Source: Deinandra increscens subsp. villosa (Eukaryota; Streptophyta; Magnoliopsida; Asterales; Asteraceae). Taken from it: DNA of 64,000 nt. The position numbers and the translations under genes are program-made. This document shows, one piece after another, positions 20,964-30,430 of the stretch. Below the pieces are notes generated by a model. That model searched no databases, had not been told where the DNA came from, and worked only from the letters and a program-made list of their open reading frames with translations. The stretch is from assembly GCA_039602395.1 (NCBI GenBank), contig JBCNJP010000006.1:41441279-41505278 (forward strand). Reading direction: 5' to 3'. Numbering within the stretch: position 1 is the stretch's first letter; each line of letters starts with the position of its first letter.

Positions 20964-22597
20964 TGATGTGTTGCAAACACATCCGATTTTCCTAGAGTCT
21001 TTTGTTATGTAATTTGAGTCTAATTGAGTCGGTTTTCATTTAGTTTCCAGTTTGCTTTTAGTTAAGTTGTGTCTTGGAGTCTTTTATTTATAGTTTTTAC
21101 AAGTTTTGTAGGTTGTTAGATGGATTCCCGAGGCCACGGGTAGAAAGTGAGAAGATGGAACAAGAAAAGAAAGAAAAGAGCTGAACAAGAGGTTCCAGGC
21201 GTATCGCCTGGAACTTGATGCATGGTCAGGCGATACGCGCGTGAGGAGATGGTCAACGGAGCTTTAAGTCGGTTTGACCGACTAAACTGTCGCGACATTA
21301 GCTGTAGGCGTATCGCCTGGGAGAACTAGAGCTTGCAGGCGATACGCCTACAACTGCAAAACCCGCAGAAAAAGGCTAATTTCATATAAATTCGACTTTT
21401 AGGGTTTCAATTCGAATAAGACGAACTCCAGACGAATTGTAGGGCGATTAAGGGCGATTTTCAGAGGAGAAGAGAGCTGGGATCAAGGAGAAGCATTGGG
21501 AGATCGGAATTGCACTACATATCATTCACCGGTTCTTCTAATCACTTCGTTTTCGTTTTAAATTGTTAGATACTATCATGTCTTTGAATCAAGTTCCAGA
21601 CTTTGTTATGTTTATCATTCAAACCATGATTGTAGGCTAAACTAATTATGCCATCTAGACCATTGTGATGAGTAGTTGAATGTTTGACTTTCTTCTCGGT
21701 TTTGACTTATTGATTGATGTTGCGATTCTATTAAATTCCATATATTGCCATGGTTGATGCATATGTGTGTTATGATCAGTTTATTAGTAGATTGTGTGAT
21801 GCTTAATTTACCCGCGAATGTCTTTCGGTTTAGGTAGATTAACTAAAGTAGTTGACTTTAAGGTTGATTGCTAAAGTGTAGTTAGGGTTCCCTTGACTAT
21901 TGCATTAATATTTAATTGATAATTTGGTTATAATGTGCTGCTAAACTGAAGACTTAAAAGGTACAGGTTTAACGGGTAGTTGGGTTGGTTAAAGCTCTAG
22001 GGTTGCATTGTCTCAAAAGGAAGTGTCCTAGGGTTTTGTCTGGCTTGCTAGTTCGTGTCATTCATGGTAATCAGTGGTAGCTCCGGTTAGTCTAGGTGTG
22101 CCTTAGGTATATCCGAGGGTGGCTAGGGTAATTGAAGTGGGAAGGACTTAAAAGGTGAACCCTTGTTCGAGCGTTAGAATCGTCGTCTAGGAAGGACTTA
22201 AAAGGTGAACTAGCGACCATCAGATTAGTCAGAGCCGAGGTAAAGTTAAGTGTCAATTGCGAGTCTAGGTCTAGGTGGTATATCTCTCTCTCATTTGAAT
22301 TTCCCCAAGATTTTCTGCGTTCGTCTGTCTGCTCGTTATTTTAGTTAATCCAACTCTCAAATCAAATCCAAATCAATTTACTCAGTATTTCCAATTTCTA
22401 GGTCTAGGTTAAGTCTTGTCTATAGAGTGTCCTAGGTTCGATATTCCGGTCTTACCTTAGCTTTACTATAATCCGACAGGTACACTGCCTTAGGGTTCGG
22501 TTCGGTTTAGGTTATTTTCGGTAAAATTTAGGTGTGTCTTAGGTCTAGGTTTAGGTCTATTTTATTAGTGTTTTTAGAGTACGTTCCGAGCACATCA
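20964..22597 (+). repeat. 3' LTR of B
   Basis: 1634 bp, TGATGTGTTGC to GAGCACATCA, followed by TSD GTTAT at 22598-22602. It contains the alternating GCGTATCGC / GCGATACGC words at about 21199-21347 and a TATA-like TATAAAT just after. Confidence 0.95.
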
Positions 22598-22602
22598 GTT
22601 AT

Positions 22603-23780
22603 CCTTTGCTGGTATGCTGCCATCCTGAATTTTGCGAGGTCCCGGATTTCATCGATTGTTTCAAGATCTTCAAGAAGTTCCTGCCTATTTGCTTCAAAAT
22701 CCCAGCAGCTTGTTCTGGCAGTTGGCATCACCATTTCAGTGGGTATTACAGCTTCTGAGCCAAACACTAAGGAAAATGGTGTTCGTCCAGTAGCATTCTT
22801 GGAGGTCGTTCTGTCAGCCCACAATACGAGAGGTAGCTCTTCAGCCCATTTCCCTTCTTGTCTCCTAGCTTCTTCTTAAGATTATTGATGATAATCTTAT
22901 TGCTCGATTCCGCTTGGCCATTAGCTTGTGGATGTATGGGAGTTGAAGTTACCATCTTGATGCCCCATGCCTCACAAAAACTAGTCGTTCTTTTTCCAAT
23001 AAACTGAGACCCGTTGTCACAAACTATCTCCGAAGGGATTCCAAATCTTGTTAAAATATTCCTTTTAATGAAGGAAATCACTTCCTTTTCTCTAACTTGA
23101 ACAAAAGCTTCGGCTTCGATCCACTTAGAAAAATAGTCCGTCATGGCCAGCATGAAGACTTTTCCTCCAGGTGCTACGGGCAGCTTACCAACTATATCCA
23201 TCCCCCATTTCATGAAGGGCCACGGAGATGATATTGAGTGGAGTGGCTCAGCAGGCTGATGGAGGATATTGCCGTGCCGCTGGCATGCATCACACTTCTG
23301 AACAAAGTTCATTGCATCCTTCTTCATAGTGGGCCAGTAGTATCCTGTCCTCAATACTTTGGAAAATAGTGATCTGCCCCCAGTGTGATTGCCACAATCA
23401 CCTTCATGAATATCCTGGAGTACTGCAAGTGCTTCAGGCTGCTCGAGACATCTCAAGTATGGTCCTGCAAAAGATTTCTTATATAAGATACCATTTATTA
23501 TTGAATATGGGATTACCTTTGTTTGGAAAAGTCTGGAATTCTCGTTTTTGGGGATTTCTCCTTCTTGGATAAATCTCCTGATAGGGTATGTCCAGGATTC
23601 CTAAGGATCCTGAGAGTTTATCATTTCTTGATCTTTATCTGCTGTGACGTCATTGACCTCCTGTTCTTCTATTGCTGGGGTCAGGATGTGAGTGATGGGA
23701 ATCTTGACACCTTCTGGAATCCTTAAAGATGATGCTAAATTTGCCAAAGCATCAGCTTCTGCGTTTTCTTCTCTAGGTAC
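22603..23780 (-). pseudogene. Integrase of element A, N-terminal and catalytic parts
   Basis: Reading on the minus strand from 23780 come a linker with stops and then the integrase proper: an HHCC finger (IHEGDCGNHTGG ... CDACQRHG), first Asp in GMDIVGKLP, second Asp in VCDNGSQFIG, Glu in NGQAESSNK. A frameshift near 22800 separates the 229-aa frame from the frame starting MWADRTTSKN. B then cuts the gene at 22602; the C-terminal end is at 4733-4967. The role is integration of the cDNA. The copy is not functional. Confidence 0.88.
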
Positions 23781-24116
23781 CTATGATATGCTACAAATTT
23801 CAAAAGATAATGCTAATTGTTTTATAAGGTCTAGATATTTGGTTAGCCTTTCGCCTTTCACTGCATAAGATCCATTAAATTGGTTAGTCAATAACAAGGA
23901 GTCAATAAAAACTTGAATGTGTTGGATACCCATATCTTTAGCGAGTTGTAATCCTGCAATTAAAGCTTCATATTCAGCTTCATTATTAGTAGCCTTGAAT
24001 TCACAATGGATAGATAGAGGGATAATGTCCCCCTGTGGTGATTTCAGTAGCGCACCCAATCCTGTTCCTCTAATGTTAGATGCTCCATCTGTGTACAAGG
24101 TCCAACTGTCTGAAGC
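23781..24116 (-). pseudogene. Second, archaeal-type RNase H of element A
   Basis: Contains YTDGASN, NNEAEYEALIAGL and IDSLLLTNQ, giving the D, E, D catalytic set. This domain after the normal RNase H is a known mark of the Tat lineage. The frame closes at 23781 and is separated from the preceding RNase H by a stop at 24117. In A2 the whole domain has been lost by a deletion of about 653 bp. Confidence 0.85.
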
Positions 24117-24893
24117 TTATTCGAGCTGCTTGACCTCTAGTTCAACTTCTGGCAGTATGTCGCTGCTGAAATCAGCCACAAAGTCTGCAAGGGCCTGTGA
24201 CTTGATTGTTGTTCTTGGCTCATATATGATGTCATAGGCACTTAATTTGACTGCCCATTTCGCCATTCTTCCTGACATCTCTGGTTTTCTTAAGACACAC
24301 TTAACAGGATAGTTAGTTTTCACATGAATAACATGAGTTTCAAAGTAATGTCTTAATTTTTGAGAAGCCATGACAAGAGCTAAAATCAGTTTTTCTAAAT
24401 AAGAATACCTGGTTTCAGCGTCTAATAATGTTTTGCTTACATAGTATACCGGATGCTGTTGTCCCTCATGATCTTTCACAAGCACAACACTTACTGAGCT
24501 GCCTGAAACTGCTAGGTAGAGAGATAGTGGTTCGCCCTTGACTGGTTGCATTAGAAGTGGGGCAGATGATAAATATTCTTTCAAGGAGCTCAGAGCTGCT
24601 TCATGTTTCTCACCCCATTCGAACTTTTTGTTCTTCTTCAATATGTCATAGAATTCTTTGTTCTTCTTGGACGATCTTGATATGAATCTGTTGAGTGCTG
24701 CCACTCTTCCAGTTAATCTTTGAACTTCCTTGACATTTGTTAGAGATTTCAAATTTATGATTGCTTGAATCTGTTCAGGGTTGGCCTCTATTCCTCTTTC
24801 AGTAACCATGAAGCCTAGGAACTTGCCGGCTCTTACTCCAAAATGGCACTTGGAAGGATTTAATTTCATGTTGAACTCCATGGTGTCCCCCAA
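24117..24893 (-). pseudogene. RT C-terminal part and RNase H of element A
   Basis: 258-aa frame: RT thumb (FNMKLNPSKCHFG, KFLGFMVTERGIEANPEQI, VQRLTGRVAALNRF), then an RNase H-like region (PLSLYLAVSGSSVSVVLV, YVSKTLLDAETRYSYLEKL, LRHYFETHVIHVKTNYP). It follows an 87-bp deletion, relative to A2, that removed the YIDD catalytic motif of RT. In the first position of the RNase H active site the usual DAS is VSG here, as also in A2. Confidence 0.85.
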
Positions 24894-24894
24894 T

Positions 24895-25578
24895 TTAGTC
24901 TTTAAACATCATGTTGACTAGCCTTTGGTATGTGGCACCTGCATTTCGTAAACCAAAAGGCATTGCAATATAACAATAAATACCTGTGGGTGTCATGAAG
25001 GTCATATTCTCCTGATCTGATGGTTCCATTTGAATTTGTTGAAAGCCCGAAGATGCGTCCATAAAAGTTAGCATCTCATGTCCGGCAGTCGCGTCCACCA
25101 TAGAATCGATGTGTGGCAGAGGGAATGGATCTTTCGGGCAAGCCTTGTTTAGGTCTGTGTAATCTACACATACCCTCCACTTACCGTTTTTCTTCTGGAC
25201 TACCACCACGTTGGCCAGCCATCGAGGATATTTAACTTCTCTAATCATTTTTGACTTGAGCACCCTGTCAACTTCTTCTTGGATTATGATGTTTCTCTCA
25301 GGAGCGAACTTCCTTCTTTTCTAATGTATTGGCCTGAAAGATTCATCTATACCAAGTTTATGAGTAATAATATCTTTAGATATACCTGTCATGTCTTCAT
25401 GTTTCCATGCAAACGTTGTGATTCTAGATTTTAAGAGGTTCACGAGCTGCTCCTTAATATCCTCAGGAATATTGGTTCCTACCAGCACTTTGATTTCAGG
25501 ATCTTCAGGATTAAGCTGAACTTCTTTGATTTCCGATTCCTTTGTCATCTGAATTCTTCGTGCTGGTTTCTTTAATTG
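24895..25578 (-). pseudogene. RT N-terminal part of element A
   Basis: In frame with gag-protease after the UAG at 25579-25581. It shows VVVVQKKNGKWRVCVDYTDLNKACPKDPFPLPHID, LTFMDASSGFQQIQ and YCYIAMPFGLRNAGATYQRL. One further stop is at 25321-25323 (FRPIH then stop; A2 has His-Lys there). The frame ends just before the deleted YIDD segment, so the enzyme is inactive. Confidence 0.88.
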
Positions 25579-25581
25579 CTA
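25573..25581 (-). promoter_or_regulatory. Candidate readthrough stop UAG-CAA-UUA between protease and RT of A
   Basis: On the minus strand the gag-protease frame ends ...PKPA then TAG CAA TTA AAG, and RT continues in the same frame. A2 has the identical nine bases at 61948-61956, also in frame. UAG followed by CAR-YYA is the established leaky stop context of tobacco mosaic virus and relatives. In a retroelement such a signal would set the Gag to Gag-Pol ratio. That role is inference from sequence. Confidence 0.65.
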
Positions 25582-27387
25582 TGCTGGCTTGGGCTTGATG
25601 GTGTTCTTCATAGCAGAAGTGTAGCAGTCTTTGGCTTCTTGTTGATCACTTAGTATTCTTACAACTCCCCAAGGTGTGCGAAGCTTCACACATTGATGAT
25701 AGGTAGATGGAACTGCTTTCATGTCATGGATCCATGGCCTTCCCAAGATTACATTGCAACAAGGAAGGGAGTCAATGACGCAGAATTTCTGCATGGAGTT
25801 GACTCCTTCATTGTAAACAGGAAGTCTCATGTCTCCAACCGTATGCTTGGTTTCTCCACTGAATCCTACTAACACCGAGGATCTTGGAATTATCTCTTCT
25901 TCTGGAATGCTCATCTTTTTAAGCACGTCTAATTGAATGATGTTGACCGAACTGCCATTGTCTGTCAGGATCCTGCGAACATAATGGTTAGCGATACATA
26001 ATGTAATTACCAGACTGTCGTGGTGAGGATCCTGGATATCCAGCTTATCAGTTTCGTCAAAAGAGATGACTTTGTCTTCAGTCAATATCGCGTTCTTCTT
26101 TGGCCGACTACCTTGATCCATTTTGGCCTCTCTGGCATGTCTCTTTGCTGATGAGAGAGAGGCTCCGCATATGTCAGATCCCCTTGAGATGAAGTTGATC
26201 ACTTTAGCATTTGCTGGCGGTGACTGTGCTCTTTTGGGCAGCTCAGCAGCTTCTTGAGTTTTACTCTTCTTCCTGCCAAACAATTCTTTGAGATGCCCCT
26301 TGCTGAGCAGGTAACTGATTTCTTTCCGAAGGGCTATGCAGTCATCTGTTAGGTGCCCAAAGTCTTCGTGGTAGGCACACCATTTAGACTTATCTTTCCA
26401 TGATCCTTGTTTTTCTGATTTTCTTGGCCATCTGGCTTTATCACCTAGATCCTGCAAGGCACATAACAAACCACTTGTGTCAACCGAAAAACAGTAATCG
26501 GATACCTTTGGGAAGTCTTCTTCATCGTCTTCATCTTCAATTGTATTGACCCTGGAATTATCATTCCTGTAATAGGGTTTGGTTCGTTGTTGCTTTCCAG
26601 GAGAATCTGTCCTTCTGCCTAATGATTCATCACCTCTTTTCTGGACCTTCTTATCATCTTCCAATTTGATGAATCTTAGTGCTCTTGTTCTGACTTCATC
26701 AAGGTTCCTGCAAGGGGTCATAACCAAGTCATCATAAAAGCGGGAATCCCCTCTAATTCCCATTTTGAAAGCTTCTACAGCAGCTGCCATATCTAGGTTG
26801 GGGATATCCAAAGCTTCTCGACCGAATCTGGCCACATAATCCCTCAGAGATTCGTTGGGCTTCTGAACTATTCTGTACAAGTCACCCGTGAGCTTCTCAA
26901 AGCTCCTGCTGCAAGAAAACTGGTTATTAAACAGGTTAACTAAATGGGGAAAAGAAGTAATGGTATTAGGAGGGATACTGAGTAGCCATTTCAAGGCTGG
27001 TCCTGTTAACGTTGAGCCAAATCCCTTGCATAGGCAAGCTTCTTTAATGTTTACAGGAATGGGGTTGATTTCCATCCGTTCCCTGTATTGTGCCACATGC
27101 TCCTCAGGATCTGTGGTCCCATCGTAAAGTTTCATGTTGGGGGTTTGAAATCTTTTTGGTATCTCCACGTCACAAATGGGCCACGCAAACATAGAAACTC
27201 TGTGGCTTCCTGCTAGCACTTCAGGGATTGGACGAATAACACCAGGAACACTTGAGATCATGTCCTTTAACCTCTGAAGTTCCCTAGCAACATTCGGGTT
27301 GATACCTGCATCCTGCACAGTTCCTTGGTTAGGGTTTACATAAAAATTATCAAAGTTGTTACCAGCCCTGGAAGTTTGAAGATGGAT
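25579..27387 (-). pseudogene. Gag C-terminal part and protease of element A
   Basis: The 579-aa frame starts at 27318, with upstream sequence in frame to the TAG at 27388. The gag capsid region has FQTPNMKLYDGTTDPEEHV, WLLSIPPNTITSF and LYRIVQKPNESLRDYV, followed by a basic linker. The single zinc motif is CAYHEDFGHLTDDC (26338-26379), the Tat-type variant. Protease has TDNGSSVNII (about 25940-25975) and CNVILGRPWIHD. The frame stops at the UAG discussed separately. This part is intact. Confidence 0.88.
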
Positions 27388-28206
27388 CTAGGGTCCGTAT
27401 TCAGCATCTCTAAGGATAGTCGGCTCAGTTGTGGTTCCCACTTGCATGGGGATGAAGTCTCCCTCATGCATCTCCTGAGATGAACCTGGGAATTCGCCTG
27501 CAGAGACAGTAGGATTAGAAAATAAGGATCCTTGAGGATCCTGAGCAGCTTGGAAGCGGCTCCGATATTGTTGGAATGGTTGAGATGAAGATCCCTGTAG
27601 CATCTGAGTAGTAGGTACTGCTGACTGCTGACTCCAACGCTCATGAAGGTTCGTTGTCGTAAACCGCTATGGTTGAGATATAGGTTGTTGTATCGAGACT
27701 GCCGACACCTGATTGCTTAGAAACCCGGCTGGTTGCTGAATCGAGCATCTCGGCGGCTGCTGACTTCCATATCCACTGTAGTAAGATTCTGGGGGCTGCT
27801 CGGAGTAGAACCCAGAGTATTCCAGATCTATCACCCTGGAAGTCTTCTGATGTTGAGAGCCTGAGAATCTTGCAGTAGTAGCTGTTGCAATACCTGACTT
27901 TGGAGCAGTAGAGGGATTTACTTTCTGTTTCGGCTGCTCCAATATTTCCAAAGAGTCGAACCCGAATGATTTTGGCATCAAAGGGCTGATTTCCTCTACT
28001 GGCTTCTTTGATTTCTTCAATTCCATGATCTCCTTCATCATTTTCTCGTTGGTTTTGGTTTGTTCATCCGCATGGGCCTTCATTTGCCTGATCAAAACAT
28101 AGAGATCATTATTAGAAATAACAGAGTCAGTGGACGTACCTTGAGATCCAGTAAAAGTGGGGTATTCCACTCTTCTAGCATCGGTATCAGTCACTTTCTT
28201 CGTCAT
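27388..28206 (-). pseudogene. Gag N-terminal part of element A
   Basis: Starts MTKKVTDTDARRVEY at 28206. It includes a possible coiled coil (MKAHADEQTKTNEKMMKEI) and a Gln/Ser/Tyr-rich low-complexity part. It is interrupted by stops at 27667-27669 and 27388-27390. The latter is CAG in A2, a C to T change in a CHG context. The ATG is the first in frame after the PBS. Confidence 0.75.
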
Positions 28207-28341
28207 TTGGGGGGAGACCAGTTCTGACAGTGGGCTTAGAGGATGAAATAGATTTTAAGGTAAATTTTGGTTGGCTTGACATTTTCAAGAATCGGTTATG
28301 GGAAGAAGATCAAGGCTCTTAATCGAATACAAACACCGTTT

Positions 28342-28359
28342 GCCCCACGGTGGGCGCCA
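28342..28359 (-). other. Primer binding site of A
   Basis: On the minus strand TGGCGCCCACCGTGGGGC, the form seen in Tat-lineage elements, begins three bases after the LTR end. I am not certain which tRNA it pairs with. Confidence 0.8.
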
Positions 28360-28362
28360 AAT

Positions 28363-29074
28363 TGTTTTGGTCAAAAACTGCCTAAGCAATTAGTTGATCA
28401 AACTTTGTAAGTGAGGTAGAGTGTTTGATGAAATTAGCAAGAAAAATGTAAGTTTGAGTATTGACACGAGGATATAACGAGGGAAAATCCAGGAATCCTT
28501 GAGTATCCTCAAGGAGCCTAGCAAAAAACCTCGGGGGCCGGTTCAAAGTACCTGCCTCCTAAAACTTTTATATAATGAATGTCTTTAGTACAAATGAAAC
28601 GAGCTTCGTATTCTAAGTGTTGCAAAGAGTTGCGATCGCTGAAAAAAGGTGTGTGTGTGTGCTAACCTAGAGCTCGGTTTAAATAGTGATTACATTTCAA
28701 CAACCTATCCTAAAAAGTAGCAACTAAGTCCACGTCTTCCATATAGCCGTTAAGGTCCATTTGGTCCACGATTCTGTTAGCTTGACCGAGTCTTTAGGAC
28801 ATGTGATTAATACTGGAGTCAACCTGCGAACAAACAAAAAAGGGAAAGACAATTGTTAGTAAATAAATGTAAATCAGGATCCTTACAGTGAAGTGCTTGT
28901 GAGCTGATCCGAGCTGCTCAGTATCTCCTGAATTCTAGTACCAACAATTGCCCCCAAATTTTTGGCGGTTGGCGCATGTAAGCCAGCTGTCGAAAATTTG
29001 AAACACTTGTACTCTTATCCGAAGTATAATGATGATAAAGCAAAAATTTAATCCGCTCAACTTCCAAGCAATAT
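28363..29074 (-). repeat. 5' LTR of element A
   Basis: Near-identical to 806-1515. TATTTAAA on the minus strand at 28678-28685 is the likely TATA box for the genomic transcript. At the outer end the match stops at CAATAT, followed by CTTCGCTGATCATGG, which in the other copy lies some 120 bp further on. The 5' end therefore appears to carry an internal deletion or an altered junction. Confidence 0.8.
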
Positions 29075-29085
29075 CTTCGCTGATC

Positions 29086-29467
29086 ATGGATTGCTACTAT
29101 ACTCTGTGTATACTTTACTTATGTGAACTGACCAACATTAGTTGACATTTGCTTCTTACGCATGCTTCACAGGTCGCTAGGATTATCTACGTTGGATGAG
29201 TACCTTGGCATAAAAACATTTTGGGAGTCGTTTTACTAATCTTTATAATTGTCGTTTATTACTTGGCACCATGTTTTGCGCATTGAATTGTTTACACTTC
29301 CGCATAAATTTTCCATAAGTGTGGTTTGGTTTATTTTATTTTCCGGTTTAAAAATATTTTAGGTTTAACTTTTTCGTTTACGTTTGATGTAACTAATGAC
29401 TCGGATTCTAGTCTACTCACACCCCCACACGGTATAACTCCATTAGTAGAAATTTGGGGGTGTGATA
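29086..29467 (+). repeat. Downstream part of the Z-family LTR
   Basis: Continues the LTR interrupted at 805. It ends with a GGGGGTGTGATA terminus. Words such as ACTTCCGCAT and GTGTAACTAATG match the reverse complement of the LTR at 51857-52150. Confidence 0.6.
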
Positions 29468-29470
29468 GAT

Positions 29471-29482
29471 TGGCTTCAGAGC
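29471..29482 (+). other. Degenerate primer binding site of Z
   Basis: TGGCTTCAGAGC differs at two positions from the initiator Met PBS TGGTATCAGAGC and follows the LTR end by three bases. Confidence 0.6.
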
Positions 29483-29739
29483 CCTTGTTTGCAGCAAACT
29501 AGGATTTAAAAAAAATTAAAAAATATTAGATTCTAATTGTTTCTTAAATTAGTTACATTCACACAAAAATGTTTTCACGTGCCAAAGTAGATACTCACAC
29601 CTTTCTATTTCCGTGTGTTTCTGGGAATTGTAGAATGTTGACATCGTCACCTTATCCTAATCGTGCATGTGGTAAGGCCTTAGTGGCCGAATCTTACCCC
29701 ATGCCACCTCTGCCCCGTAAGGTCAAGAGACCTACCTAC
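29483..29739 (+). pseudogene. Leader and start of the internal region of Z
   Basis: A short frame from 29569 (MFSRAKVDTHTF...MPPLPRKVKRP) runs into element E at 29740. It may be the first residues of the Z gag or only leader sequence. It is too short to judge. Gag sequence of Z resumes at about 47396 on the other side of E. Confidence 0.35.
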
Positions 29740-30430
29740 TGTTGGAAATGCTCGTGTCATAATATATAATCATATGGCTAGACACATATAAGCTCATGGG
29801 GTCACACACAAATACACAGAAAAACCGAAGATATATATATATATATATATATATAATGTTTATAGTTGTATTTGCATTATGTATATAGACGCCTATGATT
29901 AAGAAGTTATTTGAAGGACATTAATCATTGAGTTAGACTTAATGATTAATCTATGATATTAAATAATTAGCTAGCCTAATTAGTTTAATATAATAATTTG
30001 GTCCAATTAAATAATAAGAAAGAGTCTAGGGACTTAGATGTAAGTTTTACTAAATAAGGATACTGTATAATATCCTTATTGGGGAAACCCTAGTTTCTCT
30101 CTTCTTTTCTTGCTCTCTAAGTTGGGCTGAAATTCTCTCCCTCCTTGGAGAATTCGGTTCTTGTGATTTTGATCCATGGAAAAGGACTAGCATCCGGTTG
30201 GTGATCGAGGACGTGTAGTGCACACATCACATAGAGAAGTTCTTCGTTTAGAACTTGGTTTCGCCATCAACACTCAAGAATTCGCCTAAGGTAACTCTTG
30301 TAGTTTTATTTTTTATTCATCATCTAAGCAATATGTTGATCCTGGTGTGAGTGCTTTGATTCTAATCCGCTGCGAACATATTGAAATTTGATGAACCCTA
30401 ATCGATTATGGATGAAAATTAGTTTTTACA
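29740..30430 (+). repeat. 5' LTR of E
   Basis: Matches 46853-47395 in several blocks and contains a (TA)n run at 29831-29853. It has about 110 bp (near 30175-30285) absent from the other copy. The end is uncertain because the copies diverge after the CTGCTGCG / CCGCTGCG word. No clear PBS follows. Confidence 0.75.

Larger units (their letters stand above)
4973..22597 (+). mobile_element. Element B: Athila-like gag-pro element without RT or integrase, split by C
   Basis: LTRs begin TGATGTGTTGC and end CGAGCACATCA. The 5' LTR is 4973-5543 plus 15053-16106 (1625 bp) and the 3' LTR is 20964-22597 (1634 bp). The 5-bp TSD GTTAT is at 4968-4972 and 22598-22602. The internal part (16107-20963) carries an Athila-type PBS, one long gag-protease ORF, a non-coding 3' region and a G-rich tract before the 3' LTR. 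There is no trace of RT, RNase H or integrase, so the element is non-autonomous, of the kind called TR-GAG. Removing C and B restores the integrase reading of A. Confidence 0.9.
806..29075 (-). mobile_element. Element A: Tat-type Ty3/gypsy retrotransposon, minus strand, interrupted by B and C
   Basis: Two LTR copies of about 710 bp (806 to about 1515, and 28363 to about 29074) differ at roughly eight bases plus one short indel, so about 1 percent. Between them, reading on the minus strand, are PBS, gag, protease, RT, RNase H, a second archaeal-style RNase H, integrase, a spacer, and then a gene on the opposite strand before the 3' LTR. This order, with the dual RNase H and an extra ORF, is known for the plant Tat lineage. 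The pol genes carry stops, a frameshift and a loss of the RT catalytic motif, so the copy is dead. The outer high-coordinate LTR end and the TSD could not be fixed. Confidence 0.85.

Noticed and set aside
29060..29126. A clean TSD for element A (CTTTA at 801-805 and at about 29110)
   Set aside because: The right LTR end is rearranged and the match could be chance, so no TSD is claimed.
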